From: Methylotenera versatilis 79
GTDB taxonomy: Bacteria > Pseudomonadota > Gammaproteobacteria > Burkholderiales > Methylophilaceae
NCBI RefSeq assembly: GCF_000384375.1
Contig: NZ_ARVX01000001.1
Coordinates: forward strand, 1,240,001-1,304,000
Length of the DNA stretch: 64,000 bases
Direction of reading: 5' to 3'
This document shows positions 46,836 to 56,085 of the stretch, one piece after another. Made by a program: the position numbers and the translations under genes. Position 1 is the first letter of the stretch; each line of letters begins with the position of its first letter. Under the pieces are notes generated by a model. The model made no database searches. It worked only from the letters and a program-made list of their open reading frames with translations, and was not told the DNA's origin.

Positions 46836-48083
46836 GTGGTTGAGCAATCCAGCGATTTAAAAAATACGCTGAAAAAAAGTGTTAAGAAAAGCCTAGCGAT
46901 TGTTGTGCCAGAGCTATTGCCAGTACCACCAGTTAAAGGTGGCGCAGTAGAGCATTGGGTGCATGAGGTGGCGGGCAGATTAAACGCTGAACAGTTTGAT
47001 ATCACTATCATCTCAAGACCTTCAGGTGGGCAGAGTGAAGGCGCAATTGCGTATATTGGTATCCCTTGGACGCGTTTAGAAAAAGCATTCTATTGGTTAA
47101 AAGAGCGCGTTACTTGGCGCAATCCATTACGCTATTTAGCAAAAATCCAAAATGTAGCTTCATACGGCTTGCGCGTTGCAAAACAAGTAGCAGGGTTTGA
47201 TATTGTGGTGATTCACAATGAGCCAAATTTACTGCTATTTTTGCGAAAATTGCCCAGCCAAAAATTGATTTTACATATGCACAATGAGCATTTAACGCAC
47301 GCCGCATTTCGCTGGTTATACCGTCGCGCATTGCGCAAAGCCGATTTGGTGATTTGCGTCAGCGCATATATTAAAAATTCAGCTACTCAGATTTTCCCTG
47401 AGCATGCACATAAATTTGAGGTGCTATTTAATGCGACCAATCCTGAAGTATTTAAGCCTTATGGTGAGCAAGCGAAGCAAGCAATCAACAACATTATCAA
47501 TTTTGAAGACGATAAAATCTATTTGCTCTATGTAGGACGCCTAACCGCAGAAAAAGGCGTACATATATTAATTGAAGCATTTGCACAATTATTGCAAAGC
47601 ATGCCAAATGCGCGATTGATTATTACAGGCAGCTCTTTCTTTGAAGGCGCAACAAAAACTGCGTATCAACAATCGTTAATCTCGCACGCCAAACCAGTCA
47701 GTCACGCGATTGTATTTACTGGCTTTATACCGCATGAAAAGCTTAGATATTTATACTCCGCCGCTGATTTAGTCGTGTTGCCGTCAATTTGGCAAGATCC
47801 TTGTCCGCTGGTGGTATTGGAAAGCATGGCTTCAGGTACTTGTTTGGTGGCAACAAAAGTAGGCGGTATACCAGAAATTATTGTAAACGGTAAAGACGGT
47901 ATGCTGGTTGAAGCGAATAACTCGCATGCAATAACGCAATGCCTGTTAGCGATATTGAATGAACCAGAAAAAAAATCCCAAATAGAACAAGCCGCACGTC
48001 AAAAAATTGAGTCAGCTTACGCGTGGCAGCATTTGGTAAAAAAGCTCGAAACCCTTTTATCTCCTATAACTCAGCCTATATAA
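46836..48083 (+). CDS. Glycosyltransferase, GT4 type
   Basis: A 415-residue GT-B enzyme starting at GTG 46836 with a strong ribosome site (AAGGGG, 46824-46829). It has an N-terminal glycine-rich loop PVKGGAVEHWVHEVA, the donor entry LLYVGRLTAEKGVHIL and the EX7E motif in DPCPLVVLESMASG. Of the GT4 proteins here it is the most canonical. It lies 10 bases after the glycosidase. The sugar added is not predictable. Confidence 0.92.
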   Translation: MVEQSSDLKNTLKKSVKKSLAIVVPELLPVPPVKGGAVEHWVHEVAGRLNAEQFDITIISRPSGGQSEGAIAYIGIPWTRLEKAFYWLKERVTWRNPLRYLAKIQNVASYGLRVAKQVAGFDIVVIHNEPNLLLFLRKLPSQKLILHMHNEHLTHAAFRWLYRRALRKADLVICVSAYIKNSATQIFPEHAHKFEVLFNATNPEVFKPYGEQAKQAINNIINFEDDKIYLLYVGRLTAEKGVHILIEAFAQLLQSMPNARLIITGSSFFEGATKTAYQQSLISHAKPVSHAIVFTGFIPHEKLRYLYSAADLVVLPSIWQDPCPLVVLESMASGTCLVATKVGGIPEIIVNGKDGMLVEANNSHAITQCLLAILNEPEKKSQIEQAARQKIESAYAWQHLVKKLETLLSPITQPI

Positions 48084-48087
48084 CACT

Positions 48088-49194
48088 ATGATTGCAATCG
48101 TTTATCCACAGTTTTACGGCGTTGGCGGCATTGCGCGCTACTTGGATTCATTTTTGGTCAATCTGCCAGAAAATCACCCAACCATTTACGTGGTTACAGG
48201 CGATGAGCATCAAGTGGAACGTCAATACAACGGTGTAGAAATCATTCATATCCCGTTTAATTCTAATCGTTTCAGTCTGTTTTTTTGGATGCTTAAAGCG
48301 CGAAAAATATTAACGAAATTACACGAACAAAAAAAAATCAGCGTGATTAACTTGCATATTCCGCCACTCATTCCTGGTCTACTATTGCCAAGGCATATAC
48401 CGCTGATACTTACGGCTCACACGACTTATATTGGTATGTCTGGGCTGTTTTATAAAAAAAACTATTTTGTCAGCCAATGGAGCCGATTAGAAGTAAGTGT
48501 GAAGCGAGTGATGGAATACTTAATATTCCAGCGTGCTAATAAAATTATTACGCTGACTGAACAGGGAAAACAAGAAGTGCTTACATATGGCTTTAAGAAG
48601 CCAATCGCATTGATTCCTAATGGTGTTGATATCGCATTGTTTGTACCTAATTTATCTGTTGCAAAAGAATATGATGTGATGTTTTGCGGTCGTATTGAGC
48701 GTCGCAAAGGCAGTCGCGCAATGGTGGAAGTATGTCAGCAATTGGTCGTACAAAAGCCAGATATTCGCATATTGATTGTTGGTTATGGTGATGACGATGC
48801 ATGGGTTAACACACAATTAGCAGCAAATTCTAATATTAGGCTTACGGGCAAAGCAAGGTTTGCAGACATGCAAAATTATTATCAGCGAAGCCGATTATAT
48901 GCTTCCACTTCTTATTATGAAGGTCTGCCCGGCACATGCTTAGAAGCCATGGCTATGGGTTTGCCAGCAGTGGTGTGGGATTTTCTATTCTACAAACAAT
49001 TGGTTATACACAATCAAACGGGTATGTTAGTTGAGCCTAATCAAACTGATGAGATGGTTTCTGCTATTTTGGCACAGCTTAAAAAAGTGGAGCATGATCC
49101 AGCACTGGCTAATACTCAAAGAACGCACATTCAAAATAACTATGATTGGACGCATCTTTCTAAACAAGTTTTGGCGCAAATGACATTGCCTTAA
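48088..49194 (+). CDS. Glycosyltransferase, GT4 type
   Basis: A 368-residue GT-B enzyme, four bases after the previous one. Motifs are YGVGGIARYLDSF at the start, IPNGVDIALF, MFCGRIERRKGSRAM and the donor site YEGLPGTCLEAMAMG. It is the last gene of the eps run; a 135-bp gap with no clear terminator follows before the next gene. No priming glycosyltransferase (membrane sugar-1-phosphate transferase) was found in the cluster. Confidence 0.9.
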   Translation: MIAIVYPQFYGVGGIARYLDSFLVNLPENHPTIYVVTGDEHQVERQYNGVEIIHIPFNSNRFSLFFWMLKARKILTKLHEQKKISVINLHIPPLIPGLLLPRHIPLILTAHTTYIGMSGLFYKKNYFVSQWSRLEVSVKRVMEYLIFQRANKIITLTEQGKQEVLTYGFKKPIALIPNGVDIALFVPNLSVAKEYDVMFCGRIERRKGSRAMVEVCQQLVVQKPDIRILIVGYGDDDAWVNTQLAANSNIRLTGKARFADMQNYYQRSRLYASTSYYEGLPGTCLEAMAMGLPAVVWDFLFYKQLVIHNQTGMLVEPNQTDEMVSAILAQLKKVEHDPALANTQRTHIQNNYDWTHLSKQVLAQMTLP

Positions 49195-49329
49195 TTTTCA
49201 ATGTTTTTTGTCAATATTAACCCAATTTAATCAGCCGTTCTCTAGTCACCCGGTCATCACAGTTTAATAATCCAAAGTTAACATTTTCGTTTAAGTTTTA
49301 AATCAAAACGTATAACAGAGGATGACTAG

Positions 49330-50820
49330 ATGAAAAACACATTAATCGCTGGATTAATCGCCGCGATGTTTAGCCCGATAGCCGCGCTGGCTGATGATCC
49401 ATTTGCTAATTTGACTAAGGCCTGGACGTATACGCATACATCACCTGGACAAACGGCTGAGATTGCCGCATTTGACTCGTTAACTAATTCGTTATGGGTG
49501 GCGGGTATTGCGGGTGTTGATGTGTTAAATGCAAGCAATGGAAGCTTAATTCAACATATTGATACCTCATCATTCGGCAGCATTAATAGTGTAGCGATCC
49601 ATAACGGCGTAGCCGCTTTTGCAATCGAATCCAGCACCCGAACTGATGCAGGCACTGTAAAGTTTTATGATACCAGCACTAGAAGTTTGAGCGCTGGTGT
49701 CAATTCTATTACCGTTGGTGCGCTGCCAGATATGCTGACTTTTACCAAAGATGGCAGCAAATTATTGGTGGCTAACGAAGGTACACCGGACGTTTACGGC
49801 ACTAGAATCGGCAGCACAACACCAAGAAATTATGGCTCAGCGGCGGTTGATCCAGCTGGCAGCGTGAGTATTATTGATATGAATACACGTACTTTAACGG
49901 CTACGGCTGGTTTGGTTGGCGTGCCGACTACAGGCAGCAATATTCGCACCAATACTGGCATGAATTATGAGCCAGAATACATTGCGGTAAATGCTGCTGG
50001 TACAAAAGCCTATGTCACATTGCAAGAAGCAAATGCGATTGGCGTACTGGATTTAAACACGAACTCTTTTGAGAAAATAGTCGGTTTAGGCGCAAAAGAT
50101 TTTAGCCAGCCAGGTAATACAATCGATACGAATAATAACGGTATCATCAGTTTCGGCTCTGCCAATGTCAAGGGTTTGTATATGCCAGATGGCATCGCAG
50201 CTTATGAAGCTGCTGGCGTTACTTACTTAGTGACTCCAAATGAAGGCGATTTCCGTGAAGATGATGCAGATCGCTCTGCTGCCAGCACGCTGGGCGCAAC
50301 AGGCGATTTAGCGCCGTTACGCGTATTGAATACCGATTCATCGCCAGGCAATTTATTCGCAGCTGGCACGCGTGATTTTACAATTCGCAATGTTGACGGC
50401 AGTATTGTTTACAGCAGCGGCGATATTTTAGATAAAAAAGCAGCCGAATTGGGCATTTACGACGATAGCAGAAGTCGTGATAAAGGTGTGGAACCTGAAG
50501 GTGTAGAGCTAATGACAATAGGCGGAAAGACTTTTGCATTTATTGGTTTAGAGCGCACAACCAAAAGCGCCGTTGCAATTTTTGATATTACTGATCCAGC
50601 CAACTCTACTTTTTTAAGTATGTTAGTAACCGATGGCGATTTGGCACCAGAAGGTTTGGAAGGCTTTATGATGGGCGGCAATTATTATCTAGCCATTGCA
50701 AATGAGACCTCTAAAACAACTACTTTGTATAATTTGGCGCCTGTACCAGAACCTGAAACTTATGCTTTATTAATAGCAGGTCTTGGTTTAATGGGCTTCA
50801 AAGTGAGGCGTCGTAAATAG
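49330..50820 (+). CDS. Choice-of-anchor I family PEP-CTERM protein
   Basis: A 496-residue exported protein: signal peptide (about 1-22), a beta-propeller-like body with repeated VAGIAGVDVLN-type strands, PEGVELM and ERTTKSAVAIFDI motifs of the choice-of-anchor I family, and a PEP-CTERM tail: VPEPETYALL, helix, RRRK. The family is often seen with different surface anchors; here the anchor is the exosortase tail. A good ribosome site (GAGG, 49318-49321) precedes ATG 49330. It lies right after the eps operon. Confidence 0.88.
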   Translation: MKNTLIAGLIAAMFSPIAALADDPFANLTKAWTYTHTSPGQTAEIAAFDSLTNSLWVAGIAGVDVLNASNGSLIQHIDTSSFGSINSVAIHNGVAAFAIESSTRTDAGTVKFYDTSTRSLSAGVNSITVGALPDMLTFTKDGSKLLVANEGTPDVYGTRIGSTTPRNYGSAAVDPAGSVSIIDMNTRTLTATAGLVGVPTTGSNIRTNTGMNYEPEYIAVNAAGTKAYVTLQEANAIGVLDLNTNSFEKIVGLGAKDFSQPGNTIDTNNNGIISFGSANVKGLYMPDGIAAYEAAGVTYLVTPNEGDFREDDADRSAASTLGATGDLAPLRVLNTDSSPGNLFAAGTRDFTIRNVDGSIVYSSGDILDKKAAELGIYDDSRSRDKGVEPEGVELMTIGGKTFAFIGLERTTKSAVAIFDITDPANSTFLSMLVTDGDLAPEGLEGFMMGGNYYLAIANETSKTTTLYNLAPVPEPETYALLIAGLGLMGFKVRRRK

Positions 50821-50862
50821 TTAAGTATTATGTAAACTTAATTAATACAATACTTAACAATA

Positions 50863-50889
50863 AAAAAGCGCGCATTTGCGCGCTTTTTT
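50863..50889. terminator. Bidirectional terminator
   Basis: A symmetric hairpin AAAAAAGCGCGCA-TTT-GCGCGCTTTTTT lies between two convergent genes, the PEP-CTERM gene and the FadL-type gene. Flanking A and T runs make it work on both strands. Confidence 0.9.
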
Positions 50890-50903
50890 ATTGTTAAGGC
50901 AGA

Positions 50904-52139
50904 TTAAAAATTATGTGTGATTTGCATACTTAGAATATCTACACTTGCATCGTAATCGCCGCGAATGCGACCATTTGCTGTAGTAATTTGATTATCATCA
51001 ATTTTTGAATCGCTAATAAATAAATGCGCGTAACCAACATCTAATTTAGTCGTAGGCGTTGTTTGCCATCCGACACCAAAAGATAACCATTTTCTGTCGC
51101 TGTCAGGAATACGTGCTGTTCTAAATTGATTATCAACTGGGCCTTCATCGTAGGCAAAACCTACACGAAACTTTAAATTATCGTTGTAATGGTAATTAGT
51201 GGCGATTGAGTATCGCATGGTGTTATTCCAATTTTCAGGAGTCACCGCATCAGGGAGTGAGTTACTAAAATCCACACGTAACTCTTTAAATTGACTCCAG
51301 CGTGTCCAAGTCGCGTCTGCCAATAAATCCCAGGTACCATTTAGTTTTGTAAATACACTGAAAGATAATGTTTCAGGTAACGTAACGTCTGCCTCTACAT
51401 TGGTACTTAAACCAGCAAGTGGTGCAGCAAACTTTGCATCCCCTTTCAAATATTGATCAACTTTAGAGCGGTAAGCAAGTCCAAAACGCGTATCTGTTGT
51501 GGCTTGATAAATTGCACCAACATTAAACCCGAATCCCCAGTCATCACCTTTGATTTTGACATTGCTTTCAACTGGCAATAGCGGGTTATTGACTGCTCGC
51601 GTTAACTCCGCTTGTGCCCACATAGCAGATACACCAAAGCCTAATGAAAGTTGGTCATTTATCTTGAATGCCAGAGAGGGGTTGATATTAACGGTTTTTA
51701 ATTCCGACTTAACTGCTTGAAAACGTCCAATCCAGTCCTTGTTATATTCCGTTTTTAAGCCGAAAGGGGCATTAATGCCTAAGCCAAATTTAATGTTTTC
51801 AGTTAGCGGTGTCATAAAATAAAAATTAGGCACGTAAGCTAAATCACCCGCGTCGCCACCTTCATTACCCAACGGTCTAGTTGATCCGGCTACTGAGCCT
51901 TGATTATTAAATTTCGCGCTCGGTTTAATTAAGTGTAGAGCGCCTACTGCTTGTGTACCTTCAATATAAGTCATGCCAGCCGGATTTGTGAATATGGTGC
52001 TGGCATCTTCTGCAATAGCTGCGGCACCAGAATAAGCGTTGCCCAAGCCACTAGCGCTTTGCTCAGCAAGCGCGAATCCAGCCGCTTGCGCCGCGAATGG
52101 TGTTGTAAAAATAACAAAACCTAAAAATAATTTTTGCAT
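50904..52139 (-). CDS. FadL/OmpP1-type outer-membrane fatty-acid transporter
   Basis: From ATG 52139 the protein has 411 residues: signal peptide (about 1-19), then the FadL hatch start AGFALAEQSASGLGNAYSG and AEDASTIFTNPAGMT, and a 14-strand barrel ending in ITHNF. FadL proteins move long-chain fatty acids and other hydrophobic compounds across the outer membrane. It is transcribed away from rpfF, whose product is a fatty-acid signal. GTG 52154 is in frame upstream but gives a longer, less typical signal peptide. Confidence 0.92.
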   Translation of the reverse strand: MQKLFLGFVIFTTPFAAQAAGFALAEQSASGLGNAYSGAAAIAEDASTIFTNPAGMTYIEGTQAVGALHLIKPSAKFNNQGSVAGSTRPLGNEGGDAGDLAYVPNFYFMTPLTENIKFGLGINAPFGLKTEYNKDWIGRFQAVKSELKTVNINPSLAFKINDQLSLGFGVSAMWAQAELTRAVNNPLLPVESNVKIKGDDWGFGFNVGAIYQATTDTRFGLAYRSKVDQYLKGDAKFAAPLAGLSTNVEADVTLPETLSFSVFTKLNGTWDLLADATWTRWSQFKELRVDFSNSLPDAVTPENWNNTMRYSIATNYHYNDNLKFRVGFAYDEGPVDNQFRTARIPDSDRKWLSFGVGWQTTPTTKLDVGYAHLFISDSKIDDNQITTANGRIRGDYDASVDILSMQITHNF

Positions 52140-52427
52140 AACAAATACTTTCACTGTGCGATTAGAATAAATTCAAAAAAGAATATCACATCAATAACTT
52201 ATCGGATTGTTTTCGTGTGAAGTATTGAAGGTCATTTTTAATTTTGTTGTTATAAACCAACAATTTGCATAATAATCAGTTGCTTTTCAAAAAACATTCA
52301 CTTGAGAGCATAAATTATTAAGCTTATAGTCCTAATCATCAATACTTCTATTGAAAAATTGTTTAATTTATCGTTATAGATTAAATGGTTATTTGAAAAA
52401 AGTCCTTAAACTCATCCGGAGGCATTT

Positions 52428-53327
52428 ATGAATACAGTCGTAGATTTTCAACAATTTAACAGTCCTAATTTAGAACAAGTTAGGACCCATTTTGATGATG
52501 AGTTTGGGGTAATGACTTATTACATGAACCCAGCACCAAGGCCGTGTTTTAATAAAATTTGCATGTCCGAATTAAATCAAAGTCAGTCCGATTTAGAAAA
52601 AATGCAAGGTCAGGTGATAGCAAATAACACGCTGAATCAAGCAAATTACCTGGTTTTGGCTTCTGATATTCCAGGTATTTTTAATTTAGGTGGCGATTTG
52701 TCTGTGTTCAAAGAATTGATTCGCACGCAGGCACGTGAGCATTTATTAGAATACGCCAAATTGTGCATTCACAATGTTTGGACTTTTTATAATATGCAAG
52801 CGCCAGTGACGACAATCTCTTTAGTGCAAGGCCAAGCAATGGGAGGTGGATTTGAGGCTGCACTCGCTGCACATATTATGGTCGCAGAGAAAAGTGCAAT
52901 CATGGGTTTACCTGAAGTGTTGTTTAATTTATTCCCAGGTATGGGCGCACTAAGCTTTTTATCGCGCAAAATTGGCATGCCAGCGGCAGAGAAAATGGTA
53001 CGTTCTGGCAAAATATACACAGGTGAAGAGCTTTACCAACTAGGCGTGGTAGATGTTTTGGCGGAAGATGGTCAAGGCGAATATGCGTTGAGTAATTGGA
53101 TTAAAAAGAATCACCGTTCCCTTAATTCATTCCAGGCGATTAATCGTGCTAAACAACGCGTTAATCCACTCACTTATGAAGAGTTATATGACATTACTGA
53201 GATTTGGGTAAATGCAGCGCTACGTTTAGATGAGCGTAATTTGAAAATAATGGAGCGTTTAGTGCGCGCACAAAATACCAAAGTAAGTGCAGAGCCAGTG
53301 CAAATGAGTGAAAGACAAACGGCATAA
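52428..53327 (+). CDS. rpfF: RpfF-type DSF synthase (crotonase family)
   Basis: A 299-residue crotonase-fold enzyme. The two catalytic glutamates of RpfF are present: Glu143 in GGGFEAAL and Glu163 in GLPEVLFNLFPGMGA. Both are offset by two from E141 and E161 of Xanthomonas RpfF as I recall them. RpfF acts on acyl-ACP, dehydrating 3-hydroxyacyl chains and freeing cis-2-unsaturated fatty acids (DSF). A strong ribosome site (GGAGG, 52420-52424) precedes the ATG. It converges with an rpfG-REC-rpfC operon, ending 42 bases from rpfC. An ordinary enoyl-CoA hydratase is the alternative, but the context makes it unlikely. Confidence 0.92.
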   Translation: MNTVVDFQQFNSPNLEQVRTHFDDEFGVMTYYMNPAPRPCFNKICMSELNQSQSDLEKMQGQVIANNTLNQANYLVLASDIPGIFNLGGDLSVFKELIRTQAREHLLEYAKLCIHNVWTFYNMQAPVTTISLVQGQAMGGGFEAALAAHIMVAEKSAIMGLPEVLFNLFPGMGALSFLSRKIGMPAAEKMVRSGKIYTGEELYQLGVVDVLAEDGQGEYALSNWIKKNHRSLNSFQAINRAKQRVNPLTYEELYDITEIWVNAALRLDERNLKIMERLVRAQNTKVSAEPVQMSERQTA

Positions 53328-53369
53328 ATTTTTTTGCCCAAATCTTTTATTCACAGTATTTAATTTTTG

Positions 53370-55607
53370 CTAATAATTTACCTCAGTGGCTTTGCTCATA
53401 GGCCGCCTGAGGTAATCTTCTACCGCCAATGTTAAATGCGTAAAATCAGCATTCAACGTTCCTAGCATTTCTGCACTTTTTGTCACAGTAACAGATCGGC
53501 TCAATTTGCTGATTAACTCTGTTGTAGTCGCCAATTTGATTGCGCCCACACTTAAGCTATTGCCTTTAAGCGCATGGCAGAAATCATGCATCTCACCGTA
53601 ATGCTTTTGTTTGACCGCAGTTTCAATTTTATAAATCAACTTAACCGAATCACTTAGATAATTCCTCAGCAAACGATGCATAAATAAATCGTCGCCAGCG
53701 CCAATTTTTTCCAATTCTTTCAGCGTGTTTATATCAAGATCCGTGTTATTCACATCAAGGTCAGATTCAACATTTACTTGAACACTCAGCGCATTCGCCA
53801 TCCATGTATCTGCAGTATTAGCAGGTAGATTCATGATATTTTCGATGGTATTAAATAAAGTGGCGGCTTCGATCGGTTTGGTTAAGAACGCATCAAATCC
53901 TGCTTCTGTTGCAATGTCGCGTGCACCAGATGTTGCATCTGCAGTAAACAAGATAAAACGTGTGTCGGTATCTTCTGGGTTGGTGAATTTATAAAGTTTT
54001 AACGCATCGGCGCCATTCATGCCGGCCATATTTAAATCGGTAATCACCAAATCAAATCGGCTGCGTTCAAGTGCATCTAGCATTTCATCGCTGTTTTCTG
54101 CGATTTCTACTTGGTGACCTGGCAACGATAATAAGCGCATGATGATTTTTTGATTAGTCGCTTCATCTTCGCACACTAATATATTCAGCTTGCCAGATGC
54201 GTTAATACGCTTCGCAGTTTTAGTGCTATTTTGTGTGTTAATGCTGTCTGTCGGCTTAGCAATTTGTTGAATAACTGCAGCTACAGATTTTGCTAACTCT
54301 GCGTTTACAGGCAAATGATTTTCAACCGATTTTTCCAATGACAAATCAAACCAGAAACGGCTACCAACACCTTCGGTACTTTGGAATTGTAAATTGCCGC
54401 CCATAGCTTCTACCATATGTTTGGCAATGGTTAGACCTAAGCCGCTACCACCAAATTTTCTGGTAGTAGAAGAATCTGCTTGAGTGAAGCTTTCAAATAC
54501 TTTGCTTTGCTTATCTTGAGGAATACCGACACCAGTATCGGCCACTTCAAAACGCACAACGATATGTGCATCATCATCTTGCAGCGTAATCGCCGAAAGT
54601 GTTACGCTACCTTTTTCGGTAAACTTAATGGCGTTGCCCATTAAATTGGCCAACACTTGGCGAATTACAAAAGCATCACCCTTAACCGCTTGTAATGCAT
54701 CAGAAATACTCATGCCAACCTGAATGCCTTTTGTGGCGGCTTGAGAACGGAATATTTCTACCGTATCGCGTACTGCTTCTTCCGCAGAAAAATCAATGTG
54801 CTCAATAGTGAATTTGCGCTCTTCAATTTTAGTAAAATCCAGTACATTGTTGAGTAAGGAAAGTAATAATTTAGATGAGCTGTCTAGCGTTTTAAGTAAA
54901 TCTCGCTGGTCAGTATTTAACGGTGTGGTTTTAAATAAAGTGCTGATGCCGATGATGCCATTTAACGGCGTACGAATCTCATGGCTCATGTTCGCCACAA
55001 ATTGTGTTTTCGCAATATTCGCTTCGGCTGCTCGAATACTCTCTTTTTCAGCTTTATCTCTTGCCTCGTTCAGTCTTTCAATCAGTTTGGCGACGTAGAT
55101 TGGCAATGCAATCAGCATTAAAAAGAAACCGTAAACGATTGGCTTGTGTGCAGCCCAAAACGGATTGACCAGTGTGGCAATAAAAAACCCAATGATGCTG
55201 ATGGCTTGAGAATGGTATAAATATTTTTTACCAAAGCGAAAGCCATTGCCAAAGGTAACCCATAAATAAACGCCAATTAAAACCACGCCAATATCACCGC
55301 TTAGTGATAAGAAAGTTGATGTGCCAATCACATCTAACCAATTACCTAATAAACGTCTTTTGGGTGATTTTTCTTTTGCTCGGCTGACAACAATTAACAG
55401 TATCAGCGTGGCTAGTTCAAACACGGCCAGACAATAAAAACCGATTAACTCACCATGCGAAATGCTCTTGCCAACCGCTAAAGAGATTAGCAGATATAGG
55501 GTGAAAAACGTACCAATCGCTAGCCGAGTGACCGCCTGTTCCAACTCTAATGGGTCACAATGACTTGCTGAACTTCGATACCAATTTTTGATTTGAGTAA
55601 CTATCAT
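53370..55607 (-). CDS. rpfC: RpfC-type hybrid sensor histidine kinase
   Basis: A 745-residue protein in the RpfC order: N-terminal segment with acidic residues (about 15-24), about five membrane helices (25-178), HisKA with His209 ([12 protein letters not shown]), HATPase with N-box and the G-boxes DTGVGIP and [10 protein letters not shown], receiver with phospho-Asp524 (VITDLNMAG), and an HPt with His678 (FCHALKG). RpfC senses DSF and relays phosphate to RpfG; in Xanthomonas it also binds and restrains RpfF. The start is ATG 55607, nine bases after the upstream REC gene. The gene is convergent with rpfF. Confidence 0.92.
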   Translation of the reverse strand: MIVTQIKNWYRSSASHCDPLELEQAVTRLAIGTFFTLYLLISLAVGKSISHGELIGFYCLAVFELATLILLIVVSRAKEKSPKRRLLGNWLDVIGTSTFLSLSGDIGVVLIGVYLWVTFGNGFRFGKKYLYHSQAISIIGFFIATLVNPFWAAHKPIVYGFFLMLIALPIYVAKLIERLNEARDKAEKESIRAAEANIAKTQFVANMSHEIRTPLNGIIGISTLFKTTPLNTDQRDLLKTLDSSSKLLLSLLNNVLDFTKIEERKFTIEHIDFSAEEAVRDTVEIFRSQAATKGIQVGMSISDALQAVKGDAFVIRQVLANLMGNAIKFTEKGSVTLSAITLQDDDAHIVVRFEVADTGVGIPQDKQSKVFESFTQADSSTTRKFGGSGLGLTIAKHMVEAMGGNLQFQSTEGVGSRFWFDLSLEKSVENHLPVNAELAKSVAAVIQQIAKPTDSINTQNSTKTAKRINASGKLNILVCEDEATNQKIIMRLLSLPGHQVEIAENSDEMLDALERSRFDLVITDLNMAGMNGADALKLYKFTNPEDTDTRFILFTADATSGARDIATEAGFDAFLTKPIEAATLFNTIENIMNLPANTADTWMANALSVQVNVESDLDVNNTDLDINTLKELEKIGAGDDLFMHRLLRNYLSDSVKLIYKIETAVKQKHYGEMHDFCHALKGNSLSVGAIKLATTTELISKLSRSVTVTKSAEMLGTLNADFTHLTLAVEDYLRRPMSKATEVNY

Positions 55608-55616
55608 TTTTTGTGC

Positions 55617-56057
55617 CTAAGCAATTAACCCAAGGCTGTAATATTCTTTGCTCTGCTCTAATAATTGCTTAGCAATTTTTGCAAGCTCTTGTGTTCTTAC
55701 TGGTTTAGTTAAACAGGCAGAAGCGCCTGCAGCTAGCAACTCTTGATGAATACTAATTTCTTTTAATACGGTGACTACAATAATAGATCTGGTCAGCACG
55801 TTGCTGGTATTTTTGATTGCTTGTACAAATTGCATGCCATCCATTTGATGCATGCGAAAATCAGTAATAATTAAATCGACTTGTTTATTTTGCATCCAAG
55901 CCAATGCATCCACAGGGTTGGTCATGGTGACGATTTTTAAGTTCATTTTTAGTGATTTTAAAATGGCCGCATGAATGTCCAAAACAGTCGGCTGGTCATC
56001 AATCAACAGAGCCGTTTGTTTAAAATTTGGTGCACTTCTAATATTGCTAACCGACAT
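55617..56057 (-). CDS. Stand-alone response-regulator receiver protein
   Basis: A 146-residue single-domain receiver with the acidic pair at 20-21 (LLIDDQP), phospho-Asp66 (IITDFRM), and TKPVR with the conserved Lys near 118. It has no output domain. It sits between rpfG and rpfC, where Xanthomonas has the membrane protein RpfH. It could act as a phosphate sink or as a relay between RpfC's HPt and another partner. Gaps of 9 and 28 bases show one operon. Confidence 0.9.
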   Translation of the reverse strand: MSVSNIRSAPNFKQTALLIDDQPTVLDIHAAILKSLKMNLKIVTMTNPVDALAWMQNKQVDLIITDFRMHQMDGMQFVQAIKNTSNVLTRSIIVVTVLKEISIHQELLAAGASACLTKPVRTQELAKIAKQLLEQSKEYYSLGLIA

Positions 56058-56085
56058 GAATTTTGTTTAAACTTTCATCAAACGT

